From assembly GCA_030407085.1 (NCBI GenBank), contig CM059582.1, positions 20,643,501-20,707,500 on the forward strand: a DNA stretch of 64,000 bases. Direction: 5' to 3'. Shown here one piece after another: positions 35,186-46,070 of the stretch. Source of the DNA: Trichopria drosophilae. Lineage: Eukaryota > Arthropoda > Insecta > Hymenoptera > Diapriidae. Within the stretch, counting starts at the first letter, position 1; every line of letters begins with the position of its first letter. The position numbers and the translations under genes are program-made. The notes under the pieces were generated by a model, which was not told the origin of the DNA, did not search any database, and saw only the letters and a program-made list of their open reading frames with translations.

Positions 35186-35453
35186 TACAGTAAAGTCCCG
35201 GTATATTTGCCCGTTTGGTTCCTCGCCTTCCCCTCCCGTCTCCTTATATTTGTCAACAGAAGGTGAGTGCCGCTTCTCCCACTCTTCGAAGTCGCGTTAC
35301 ATTCATGACGTCATAGCGGGCCCTTCCTGAGGCCCCAGCGCACAAGGTGGAGGAAAAAGACAGCGGCGACAGACAAATATAACGAGACGGAACTGGGAAA
35401 ATATGCTGGGACGTAAATATAGCGAGACGCAAATATACCGGGACTCTACTGTA
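35186..35453. mobile_element. pogo/Tigger-type MITE with TA duplication
   Basis: Bounded by TA on both sides. The left end is CAGTAAAGTCCCGGTATATT and the right end is its near-perfect complement (AATATACCGGGACTCTACTG). CAG...CTG termini with TA target sites are typical of pogo/Tigger elements. Inside, the word is reiterated: CTTATATTTGTC, ACAAATATAACGAGAC and GTAAATATAGCGAGAC, which may be repeated transposase-binding sites. The 264-base element carries CpG-rich sequence and a TGACGTCA, and no transposase. Confidence 0.75.
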
Positions 35454-35729
35454 CCATGTTCTAAAACTAGAGTCGAATCTTTCATAACTTGATAAAATCA
35501 TACATGATCTCGCACAGCCTAACGGAAACTCAGGGAAACTCTGTGCTATTGACAACTTATAATGAACAGAACATCACACTTCTTTAACAATTGAATCTTT
35601 TTTTACAAAATCCACTGATACAGTAAAACTATTTTCTGCAAAGAATGCGTAGATATCTTCATTTATGTGAAGCTAAACAAAGGATTGTTACGAACGACAA
35701 CCAAACGCAGGCTGAAAATTGTCGATAAC

Positions 35730-36200
35730 CCTTTTTTATTTTAGGGTTATCTCGAAACCCTCTGTCTTGGTCGACACCTGCGTCCGGTTCGATCGGATTT
35801 CCCGAAGAACTTGCAAACTGTAAATGGCCGGGAAATAAATTCTCTCAAAGTCGAGACATCTGCTTCGATATGCCAGTGCTTGCCTGCGGCGCAGCAAAGG
35901 GAACGATCGAAATGAAGAATGCATTGCCTGTGACTGCACTCTGTTATGTATATTCATTACATCTGTTCCGTTGCATTTCCCACAGTTTGCTGGCGAACAT
36001 TTGCATAACTTTAAAGAGTTTATTTCCCCCGCCGTATGGCTGAAAACTACGACATGTACTGTACAGATTTTTCGTGGCGATCTTTTTCGAGGGAAAATGG
36101 AACAGCCTTAGGGATTTTACGAAAGATGCGCTTGCAAAGTTTGAAAGCCTGACGGGTCATGCAATCTGGATGAAACTTTTTCCTTCGTCAGTTTTCGGGA
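35730..36200. promoter_or_regulatory. CpG-rich patch with POU octamer
   Basis: Composition is distinctly richer in GC and CpG than the flanks. ATTTGCAT at 35999-36006 is an exact POU/octamer site. Short frames on the minus strand are unrecognised. I infer a possible enhancer or non-coding exon. Confidence 0.3.
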
Positions 36201-36714
36201 CACTTCAAAGATTTGCTCCGACTTTTTTTTATGTTTTGTAGTTTTATTTTTTAATTTATCATAAAATTAGAGTTGAATTTTTATATTTTAGAGGTTATTA
36301 TTCAAAAAAGCAGACCAAAAATGATGGCTAATTCAAATCGGACGAAGTTTTCTATTTGCTTAATGCAATGCAAGTTCTAGTAATCTGATCATTATTTTTC
36401 TTCTAATATTAATTAATATTTCTAGAACAAGGACTGCATGTTATTAACCATGAATAGAAACGTTGAGAATATAAAAATAGTAAAATATTAATCCAATATT
36501 TACAGATTTAATTGGAAATTAAATTATTTTTCCCTTTTACTTTCTAACTTGTAGATCATCAACAAATCTTTACACTTTAAAACATTTCATTAACTGTTTA
36601 CTCACAATGAAGTGATAAAAAAATTAAAAAACAAATGCATTGTAACAAATTCCTGACGTGTAATGTCCAAACGTTGATTTAAAACTATTATTATTTATAG
36701 TGAAACCATTTCTG
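36201..36714. other. AT-rich stretch, nothing recognised
   Basis: Low-complexity sequence leading to the complete GAGTGAA element. No gene or structure supported. Confidence 0.5.
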
Positions 36715-36890
36715 AATTCCTTGGAGTGAAAATTGAGCCACTCTTTTATTAGGAGTGAATACCAAAAGTGACATTTCATTCCATCAAGAGTGAAGAAAAA
36801 TTCAATACTAGAAGAGTGAAATATCACTCGCAATAAAGTGAAAAATTCACATGTCGAGTAAAAGTGGCTCAATTTTCACTCCAAGGAATT
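36715..36890. mobile_element. Complete GAGTGAA-family MITE, 28-bp perfect inverted termini
   Basis: The left terminus at 36715-36742 and right terminus at 36863-36890 are exact reverse complements over 28 bases (AATTCCTTGGAGTGAAAATT, then GAGCCACT). The interior alternates GAGTGAA and TTCACTC-like words. GAATT occurs at both boundaries and may be a short target duplication, but because AATT is itself palindromic this is ambiguous. It is 176 bases long, non-coding, and the best preserved of five related loci in the window. Confidence 0.75.
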
Positions 36891-39800
36891 AAGAAAGCAC
36901 ATATTCAAACTGAAAATAAAGAATCTATTATTGACATTTAGCCTAAGGACTAACAGAAAATCTTTTTTTTTACCTTTGATAACAAAAAACCACAAAATTT
37001 TACATTTATGCTAATTTGAATTAAATTTCAACGAAACATTTTCGTAATGTATTTATTTATGTTTCCTTTATGCTTATTGCTCATAGAAATCAAATTAACA
37101 TCTGCATTCTGAAAAATCTCCTTTACCCATGCTGATGCATCAGCAAGCAATCCTTTTTGAACTGATATTTCTTTTGAATGACACATAACAATGCGAATTT
37201 AGTAAAAAAAAGCAGTTATTACGAAATTTCCTCGAGAATAAAAAAGACAACAAGATAGTAGTCGATATTCATCACATTTCTGCAGAAATACAAGATATAT
37301 TTTCATAGTTTCTCTTTGTTATTCTTTAGTTTATTCACTACGTTTTCCGTCTTAGTGTTCGTCAAATGTTTCATGATTCATTGAAAATGAAACACGGCTG
37401 ATGTTCAAGATATCTGATAATAAAAAAAGTGATTTAAATCATCCCAGAATACATCGATCCTTCGTAGGTAAATATAATTGCACAAGCTGTAAATTCCTAA
37501 GTGGTGACCAGTTGCAAAATGTTTGCCAACATCACCTACTCCATCACAGAGTCCTTTTCAAAATTAAAAAAATTCGTAAAATTAATAACGATTTTTTTAA
37601 ATAGGATGCTGTTCTATCTATTATAACCGTAACATTGTTTAATTCAACAGAATTTAGGGTACCAAAATTTGTATCAAACAATTCATTGTCAATAACGCAT
37701 GAGCAGTATCGTATTTCTTATCAACAGCAAAAACTTTCAGCTTCACCGCTTCGGTAACAAACGGCAGTAAAAAACAGAAACTTGATCATTTTTCCAGCGA
37801 TTACTTTGAACGGCATCTTTTAATTGTACTTTCCAGTTCTTAGCAAATTCAGCCTGAATTGTTAATTAATGGAGATCGTTCTTGGCATTATTTTTCTCTT
37901 CTACTCTTAAATAAACGTATTTATGTGATGTTGTATAAATAATAAGTTAATTATATAATTTTACAAAACTCAAAATGTTATGTCTTGGTAACTTATTAAA
38001 TATTACTAATGAATATTTCGTCGAAATACGTTTTTATGGGGAAAAATTATTTTAGCATAAAGAAGCAAACATTCAATTCGACATTTTCAAGATATTTTAT
38101 TCATGCCTCTACAAATCTGGAAGAAAATTGGCAGAATGATTAAAGGTGGCCTTTTCGAGAAAACGAATTATCCATGTTTGGCGATAAATGACCGCCATTG
38201 TGTTAATTTTGCAAATTTTTTAAATTTCTCTGCTGGACATCATTCAGTATGATGATCTTTACAAAATGTTAGGAAATCATTAAATTATGTTCTAAAAAGT
38301 TTCCAAAAATTGCAGAACTTTTTCAGTTCATTTTGGACACAACAAAATAAATAGATGTTTCTTATTTTTCATTAAAGAATAACATATTCTAATATTACTT
38401 AAATTTGTGACCTGGTCCTATTATGTCTGAATGATTTTATATGGAACCGGTCTATTACATCTGTGCTCAAATATCCAAAACGGTTTTATTTTTTTTTCAA
38501 ACGTGTTCATTGTGTCAATCGCGAATGATGTTAACCCTATCACGCATAGATTTTGCTTCACACAGAAAATAGTTAAAAATTTGTATTTAGGATCGTCTCT
38601 GATTAGAAATCCGACATCAGATTTTCAATATTCAAAGTGGCAGATCTAAGATCGGAGTAAACGTAATAACTAACTCCTGTAGTTTTGTCGGTATTTTTGA
38701 AAATTAAATTTAAACAAAAAATAGTCCAAAAACATTTTCACTATAATGGTAAATGTAAATAAAAATTAATGAATGAAATAAAGAAAAAAAGTTTCGCGTC
38801 GGATCGCTAATAATACTGTAATTTTTAATGCTCGTTACTGCCGTTTTGAACTCATTTCTGCAGTTTTGAGCTCTTTTGAGATCGAATGCAACGCCATCCA
38901 TAATAATCAGTATTAGTGGCTGTCCGACATGAATGCTTTTTTTATTATTTTACTAGCTTTATTTACAATCAATGTTATAGTGAATATTATTTTCTAATAT
39001 TTTTTTGTACATTTTATTCGCAAACGCACCGAAAAAACTAAGAAAGAAGTTAGTTCGTTTTATTATTACGGTGGAAATAACTTAATTTGAAAGGTGTAAT
39101 AAGATACTTGATCCTGATAAAAATGAGGCCATTTCAGAGGCGAATTTTGAAAATTCCACAGTTGTATAAAACCTTTCTGTATGAATTTCATTGACCTCAT
39201 ATTAATTTCTCATTAGTTTACCTTATACGTACTATAACGTACTTAGTAGATAATACTGTTATCTAATTACCCTTATTTCAATTACAAGTCAATATCATCT
39301 ATTGCGAAATGCTATCGTCTTCGAATTAATCTTCGATCTTCTAGACTTTTTCGTTTGTCAGGATCGATGCTTTTATTTGTAGTTCATAAAAATTAGATAC
39401 TGAAGTGAAGTGTTAGTTCCGGCTGTAGCACTATGCATGACATCGTGTATCGAAGAATTTCATAGAAAAGAAATATCAGTAAATTTCCAACTTTTGAAAT
39501 CTTCATAATGAAAAATCAATATTTATAACTAAATAAATCAATTTAAGTTCATGAAACTAAACTAAAACATAAAATGAAAGGGCTAAAATATTTGTAGTAA
39601 CTTACTCGGTCTATATTGAAGAGTCATAAAAATATTCGAACCCTTTGAAACATACTTTGAATACTAAAGAGTAAATTATTAATATCACTCCAATTATGTG
39701 TAGATTGTTTACTCAGGATAAATGTAAATTTATTTAGTGCATTGGAATTAAATTTATAAAGAGCTTGAATATATAAATTTTTCAAAATCTAATGCCCTAT

Positions 39801-40150
39801 ACTGAATTCGCCATATTCAATACTTATCATTTGCCGTGAGGTTATTTTCCAGCAAACCCGGTAATCCTGAAATAACAAAATTCATGTGTTACTTTATTTA
39901 GCAACGCCAAAGTGCAATGTAAGTTGTACTAGATTATTAAAATTATAAAGATTTACACATACCTATGAGTTATTAATGTAAAAAAGTGTAACGGATCGTA
40001 GGTACCTTAATTTCGCGGAATGCATTTTTGATAGTAGGCAATCACTAAATTATGGAGAATCTAGCTATTAAACACGTAGTCAACAATATGTTCGTTTTTA
40101 TTTAGATTTTCGATTTTATTCACCTCTTTTTTATTTAATGTTGATTAGAA
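36891..40150. other. AT-rich stretch with possible decayed coding remnants
   Basis: No intact gene. A minus-strand frame ending at 37028 would encode about 50 residues including KGLLADASAWVKEIFQNADV, and another near 37745-37865 includes AEFAKNWKVQLKDAVQ. They read like protein but match no family I know and are separated by stops. A TTAACCCTATCACGCATAG end near 38532 resembles the left terminus of the 23.2-kb TTAA element. The rest is low-complexity. Confidence 0.35.
37028..37190 (-). pseudogene. Possible decayed coding fragment, family unknown
   Basis: The minus strand is open from about 37190 to a TGA at 37028-37030, with a balanced residue composition unlike the lysine, isoleucine and phenylalanine-rich chance frames nearby (for example HSKEISVQKG, ASAWVKEIFQ, SMSNKHKGN). 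No start codon or splice site can be assigned. A second short minus-strand segment at about 37745-37865 could come from the same ancestral gene or transposon. Chance is a real alternative. Confidence 0.2.
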
Positions 40151-40159
40151 TAATTAATG

Positions 40160-40275
40160 CGATGATTTCCAATGGAGCGGTAACCGTCCCGCTAAGTATG
40201 GCTAGCGGTCCACAGAGAGTTGCTGCGGTTCCATCCCAGTTCGCTTCGCATCCGGTCAATGTGGAGCAGTAGCTA
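40160..40275 (+). mobile_element. tRNA-SINE-like fragment
   Basis: GAGCGGTAACCGTCCCGCT near 40175 resembles a D-arm and anticodon-arm sequence. It is followed by a B-box match GCGGTTCCATCCC at 40225-40237. Acceptor stem pairing is not visible, so a functional tRNA is unlikely. CpG content is high relative to the flanks. A SINE head or tRNA pseudogene fits best. Confidence 0.3.
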
Positions 40276-41620
40276 CACACAATGAATTACTAAGGTCCAC
40301 TGGGTTTTTAATGCATCAAGCACAAACTTTTCCTCGAAACCCTTTTAATTTTCTGTTGGACCATCCTATCAGACGAAAATTGTTATTAAGAAAAGTTACT
40401 ATAGCGTCTGCGGTTTCCAAATTTCGTTCTTAGTTCATACAGAAAACAAATTATAATTTTTGGTAGTCAAGACTTTGTTTATGCAAATATGATTCAGAAT
40501 TCCACAGTTACTTGACGTTCATCTGTTCTGTTCCGAAAGATGTTCACACAACGAAACTGGCCATAACTCTTCGTGGTTTCCGATTTTTATTTATTTAGGA
40601 AATAATATTTGTTATTTTTTGCAGGTGGTCTGATGTATTGTGTAAATGAATCTAAAATAACGAAGGCTGGGGAACGAATAGACTTAAAACCGAAACGTCA
40701 CAATGCCACTCAATAATAAACAATAACACTATAAAAACTGAACAGAAAATGAATCACAGCGTTCCCTAATACTGTTCCATGACAAGCAGCTTCTTGTATT
40801 GGCGCTAGATGTCGCTCAAATTCACAAACGAAGTGGACTGGCGTTTACTTGAACTGTAAATGGAATGAACTGATAAACTGATGAACAGAAATATTAAAAT
40901 CAACATATAAATGCACTTCAAGATTTAATTTCAAGAGCTTGAAATTATCAGCAATATGTATATTGCAAAAGCTTTTAAGTCATCTTGAAGAGCTCTTAAA
41001 GCATTACCTTTTCTGTTTGCATATTACTCTATTTCTTTGCATCTTTACTCATCATCGTTCGGGTGTGGGAATCTGTAAGGTTTTCCTTTACGGATCGATT
41101 CCAAAACATCCGTGTTTCATATACGTCAATTCGCTTTGGCGTATTTCTAAATATCGAAAAGAGCTCTCGCAAGAGTTCTCTAAGACGGCTTAAACATTTC
41201 ATGGCTTCTTAAATACGGCTCAGAATGATATCTTAAAGATACCTTTAAATTGATTTATGAGCCAATTTTTAGTAGTCTGGAGGTCGTCATTTCACAAGTG
41301 TCATTACTTAAAGAAGTACTCTTAAATATGTTTAAAAAAGAGATCTGGAAGACCATGTCTTACCGATATTCAAATCGGCTAAAATCCAACTATATTGCCA
41401 AATTTATTCTTACTACACCAATATATTTATATTATACGTGTATGAGCAATCTCCATATGAACACGATTTCATACGGAAAGTGCAAATAGTATCAATAAAT
41501 AAAATATTCTATATTTTTTACTCTTTCGATCGAATTTTATGATTTACATACATAGCGTACTTCTCTGTCAAACCTTTGAAAGCTTCCACTTTTTTCTAAT
41601 AACACATCCTTTCATGGGAA
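40276..41620. other. Gene-free stretch with GAGCTCTTAA-type repeat
   Basis: No gene recognised. GGCGCTAGATGTCGCTC at 40800 is close to the insect CTCF core. From 40925 to 41300 words such as GAAGAGCTCTTAAAG and TCTTAAAGATACC, followed by TTATGAGCC, recur. A similar arrangement appears at 55.38-55.56 kb, so this is probably a dispersed family. Confidence 0.4.
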
Positions 41621-42330
41621 AAAATCAGATCGTAGCACGCGCGAAGAAAATGTAATTTGCTCGCAATTGTAGGTAGTAATTTAATTACCTCGTAAATTAA
41701 GAACGCCGCATTTAACGATCGATAATATATTTACATACGAACGCAATGAAAATATCGGGATCGATAAATTCATGCCAGCGGCATTCCGTGGTTCGGGAGC
41801 CTATGTAATTGTCATGCAAATGCGCTTGCACGCGCGCAATTATACTTTCCGTATATAGAAATGAATTATGTATATAACGCGAAAAGCGCGGCAGAGCGCG
41901 AGACTGAGCACACACACACATACAATGTAAACATCCCATGTCCGTGTCTCTTAGCGTTAGCGTGCACGTGTTTATGTAAGTGTGCGTAATGTGCAACCGA
42001 AATATACGCGAGTGCGTTTATTGCACATGTTTTTCGCATTTTATATACGGTGCATATATAAGAATATACGCGAAAACGACGTGCATACTTATATATAAAT
42101 GTGTGCCACGTATATATAGTACACTCTCGTGATCAATATGAGCCCCGACCCGGACCGGAGATGCACGAAGAGTCCTTCCCCCGCGAAACTGGACGTTTTT
42201 GTGGGAAGTGCAACTACGTATATCCGACGATCCCGAATTGCTCTCGTATAGCCATTCAAGAAATTGCTCGTTCCTTCGTCGACACCCCCTTTATTGCCAG
42301 TCGATTCCATATAATTTTTTTATGAGATGC
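41621..42330. promoter_or_regulatory. CpG-rich patch with homeodomain and POU sites
   Basis: 41640-41860 combines CpG with TTAATTACC near 41690, several ATCGAT words, and an exact ATGCAAAT octamer at 41814-41821. 41.91-42.11 kb has CA repeats and CGTATATA words. 42.1-42.33 kb is again CpG-rich. Short frames exist on both strands with no recognised product. I infer enhancer-like sequence. Confidence 0.35.
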
Positions 42331-42512
42331 AAATACCCTCAAAGTGCACCTTCCTAAAATGTTAAACGACCACTCAATGCACGTTAGAAACAAGAGGCGA
42401 AATATGGTTACAAACTCTCAACCCATTGTTGATGTATTATTGCTATCATTAATTGATCATCATTTATAATTTGAAAAGTGTTTTAGGCTAATCTATGAAC
42501 CTATGCAGTTTG

Positions 42513-42890
42513 AGTCACGTGACCTAGTCCGCACGTGACTTGATTAGTGAACGATATGTTATTGCACTACTTCATTTCGATTACCCTAATCATAATCCGT
42601 CAGCATCTGAAATATACTCCATTCAAGGATTATATTTACCTCAACACTTAATAAATTCGGTTACATTGTGCAATAAAAATCTTTTTGCGATGAAAATGTT
42701 GCATAAAAGTAATCTTTATTGAATTTCCATAAAACTTTTCTTTTACAATAATTTCCTCCGATGCATAGAATTCGAGCGGTAACCGTTTAAAGCTGACCAA
42801 TTAACGCGAAAGGTCCAGTCACGTGAACGCGCGCCCGAATCACGCGACGGCGCTCGCGGGTCACGTGTCTGCGCTTAAGTCACCTGACCA
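42513..42890. promoter_or_regulatory. Cluster of GTCACGTGAC-type E-boxes
   Basis: Within under 400 bases there are GTCACGTGAC at 42514, GCACGTGAC at 42531, GTCACGTGA at 42818, GTCACGTGT at 42860, and the related GTCACCTGAC at 42880. The extended form GTCACGTGAC is the site of bHLH-zip factors of the MITF/TFE/USF type. The second group sits in a strongly CpG-rich segment. Function is inferred from motif clustering alone. Confidence 0.4.
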
Positions 42891-43640
42891 TATCTCTGCG
42901 CGACCATTGGCGTAACTTAAATCGCTCGATACTCGGAATTGATAAGTCGGATAACATTTTCGTAAAGGACTTTTCTCTTCGAAATTTGAAGGGAAATTTA
43001 TATATGCGATTCATAAGACAAAAAACGTTGATTTAATGGATGGGAGTCATTACGACCAGTTGAAGTTTTTATAAATTGTTGTGAAAATACGTCGGTAAGT
43101 ACACACTAATCGGCGGGAATGTTGGCGCATGATGAATGTCTACCGGGTCGTGCAGGGTGTAATTTGGGGCTAATTCAGAGTCAGATCCAGAAGGTGCGGC
43201 ACCTCGAAAGAGGTAGTTTCGAAGCGTTCTTACGCGGAAATTATGTTGGTGAATTTACATGCATATACGGAGGACTGGAATCGCGTGCCGTTGAAACACT
43301 TCCGGGCGTGCTATTTCCGGCTTCTCCCTCTCTCTCCCACCCTCTCTCTCACCTCTCTCTCGCACTCTCACTCTCTATATCTCACCATCACTTTCTCTCC
43401 GACTTTCTTTATCACTCCCTCTGACCCTCCTCGTCATCGACTCTATTCCCGCAACCCTTTCTTCACCAGCGGTCGTGTCGGTGGCTCGCCTCGGCTAGCG
43501 TATATGCGACCTTGCACATTGACTCGTACCTTCATTGATACCAGCGCGTTAGCGCAATGCCAGCTCGAGTGTCTGTCCGCCGTGTGGGAAATATACCGAA
43601 CTGCCCAGGGCCGCGTTTAAACGTAGGTGTGGTAGTTTCT
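42891..43640. promoter_or_regulatory. CpG island with CT-rich tract and candidate splice donor
   Basis: The region is GC-rich relative to its flanks. A consensus-like donor CGGTAAGTACAC occurs at 43090-43102, and a CT-dinucleotide-rich tract (complement of GAGA) at 43320-43435. Plus-strand frames at 43119-43424 and 43243-43620 cross that tract and are leucine/serine-rich, with no recognised domain. It could be the promoter and untranslated first exon of a gene, but no downstream coding exon is visible in this window. Confidence 0.3.
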
Positions 43641-43935
43641 CACGGATCAAGATCAAGGAGACGTTACGCACTATTTTTACAATGTCTGAACATAATTTAT
43701 TTTTGTCTTTGTAATTATAATTTTGTAATGTAAAAAAGATGTAGGCCTACAACAATAACTGGATTCGACATGCAGCACTAACCAAATCAACATGACACCA
43801 TGTTACCGCTGTCACCAAAATAAATCAAATCGCTGACGACTAGTTACGTTTGAAGACAAAGAACAAGCCATGAACAAGGCGAGTTCCTTTGTTGGAAATA
43901 TGTTCTTGCTCTCTATATCTTGTACTGAAAGAGAA

Positions 43936-44019
43936 TACAGCCAGAAATATGGTTACTTCAGCAAAAAATATGGCTGCTTTAACCATAATATGGCTGGAGT
44001 AACCATATTTCTGGCTGTA
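43936..44019. repeat. 84-base hairpin with perfect 22-bp stem
   Basis: TACAGCCAGAAATATGGTTA plus CT at the left pairs perfectly with the complement at the right end. After one mismatch position the stem extends through CAGC/GCTG. The loop of about 30 bases contains two more ATATGGCTG-like words. TA flanks both ends, so a very small TA-target MITE is the simplest reading. A microRNA-type precursor is the alternative, since both length and stem are in range. Confidence 0.6.
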
Positions 44020-44234
44020 CCATCTGAATGTTTCTTTCCGTGTGCATTCGTTTTGGCAGTTTTTCAGAAGGTAAGGAGGGTCATTATTGACAAGGAACTT
44101 ACTATAAAATCCGAGTCTCTAATTTGGTTTTAGCCCTGCGTTATTTCGAAGCCTACACAAACACATTGTTCTTTATGGAATTTAACATCTTTTGGGTTCT
44201 CCGATATATTTTTCCACCACTTCAGTTTTGGATT

Positions 44235-46070
44235 GCGACGCCACCTAGCGCTGCTCGTGGAAACTCCGGCTTTACGACATTTGTTTGAATTTCCGGTAAA
44301 CCTTTTGAAATGGGCAAATGGAATCCGCATTATTGACAGTCTTCAAACAAAAAATGTAACCGACCGCATTGTAGGGCCTGTTTCTGAAATCGGTCGCCAT
44401 GATGGTTCCTTCTCCCCCGCACCGTTACCGTATCCTTTCGATATCGTCCGTTGCACTTTTCGTTTCTCGCCTGCTGGCTGCTGCTTCTATCAGGAATCCC
44501 CTTTACTCCTTTCTCTTTTTCGTCCTTTTCTACTCGACCGCTTCGACTTTTCTGCCTTACGGCACTTTCTCGCTGAATTCTTTATAAGTGTATCTCTTTG
44601 CGCATTCGAGACGAGCCCAGGCGCTTTGCGTTTTAGCGTGATGAGTTTCGCACTCGGCCGTTTCAATTATTCTAGAAAATTAGGAATTTTCTTGGATAAA
44701 ATTGGAAAATTAAATCGAGTACATCAAATTAGCAAATTTGTAGCTCGATCACGAACCAAAACGGTTGAGAACTTGTGATTCAATTTTAAAAGCGATTAGT
44801 AGTATAATACACCTCACTGCAGCAAACGCTAGATGGCGTGCACTCTGGTTTTTTTTCGCAAGTACCAAAACCGTTTTATTGTGTACATTGAATAACTTAG
44901 AAAAAAGACAATTTTTAGAAAGAAATCTTTAAGGCAGTCCACTGATATTAAATAATAGTGTAGGACATAATATAAATAATAGGACTTTACATTCTAGATG
45001 GCGGATCTCAAGTGTGCTAAATCCAAATGAAAATATCCGTTTGACTAATGCATACAATTAGTGATCCAGAAAAGAGAAATAATTCACAAATCACTTGATG
45101 TTATTTATGCGTTCTCTACTAGGTGGCGCACAGCACTAAATATTTGTTTTTATGTTCCAATGAAGAAAATGAGTGGAAAGAAATAATGCAATTGAAATTG
45201 GAAACATGAAACGGTTAAAGTTTGATGTACTTTTCATTCAATTCGTTTAATTTTAACTAGTAAACTCGACTCTCGAAGAGAACTTAATTGTTTTACTAAT
45301 CCGACAAAGTATTTCTAAACGTTTGGAAATATTTCATTTCTCGCTTCTTACATTTCTTCCTTTTTACCCCACCTCCTTAGCGTTTCTGTCTTATATCTCT
45401 ATGTACATTAATTTTTCACCGGTGACTTCTTTCGGCATTGCACTTAACGATTAAAGCCGGTTTTTAATCCACAGCATTTTCCATCCACCGTTTTGTGCTA
45501 AAGTCCATTAACCTGATGTAATTGTCGTGGTTTACGATTCGCATTACACGGTCGTAACAGGCACGGTATTAAAATTAAGTATTTAGGTGGTTCAAATACA
45601 GAATTGCCACCGCGTATAAGAGTCTTTGGGTTTAATGAGAATCTGAAATATCTTTTCTTATATTCAGTATTATAAGACTATTTCATTTACGTATTAAGAT
45701 TCGTACAAAATTTCATGCTCGAATAGCTGCTTGAAACGACTTGGTCCATTCTTGTCCAAAGTTCATTGTATAATTTTCTTCAAGATATAACTTTTTGTTT
45801 AGGAATGGCAATTTCTGTAATATATATTGATTTCTTGTTCGCATATATGTAAAAAATATTACAACAAGACTAAATTAAGATTACGGCGCTAGATGGAGCT
45901 TAAATCCAGAAGCGATGTTGCACACTGACTCGGTTAAGTAGCGCAGGGGACTAATGAACTAATGAAACTTATAACGGATTACAATTCGAAATTATCATAA
46001 TTTCTTTAGAAGTGCTATTGCATTGTAAGCTGATTAACTTTATTTATGGGTTGTTGCGCCACCTACTGCT
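44235..46070. promoter_or_regulatory. Cluster of CTCF-like motifs
   Basis: Six copies of an AGRKGGCGC-type word lie in 1.8 kb: CGCCACCTAGCGCTGC at 44239 (minus), CGCTAGATGGCGTGC at 44827 (plus), TCTAGATGGCGGAT at 44993 (plus), CTACTAGGTGGCGC at 45116-45129 (plus), GGCGCTAGATGGAGC at 45885 (plus), and GCGCCACCTACTGC at 46056-46069 (minus). The 45116 and 46056 copies match the 14-base consensus CCASYAGRKGGCRS at 13 positions by eye. Insect CTCF is known to bind this core. The cluster would suit an insulator or domain boundary. Binding itself is inference. Confidence 0.4.

Noticed and set aside
37401..37604. C2H2 zinc-finger-like peptide on the plus strand
   Set aside because: Spacing is C-x2-C-x13-H-x3-H in a 67-codon frame, with no second finger and no conserved linker; likely chance.
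38532..38550. Complete second piggyBac-type element
   Set aside because: Only a left-end-like TTAACCCTATCACGC is present; no inverted partner seen downstream.
44233..44778. 181-codon plus-strand open frame
   Set aside because: No recognisable domain, overlaps CpG-rich sequence and a CTCF-like word, and the frame carries no signs of codon bias that I can judge by eye.
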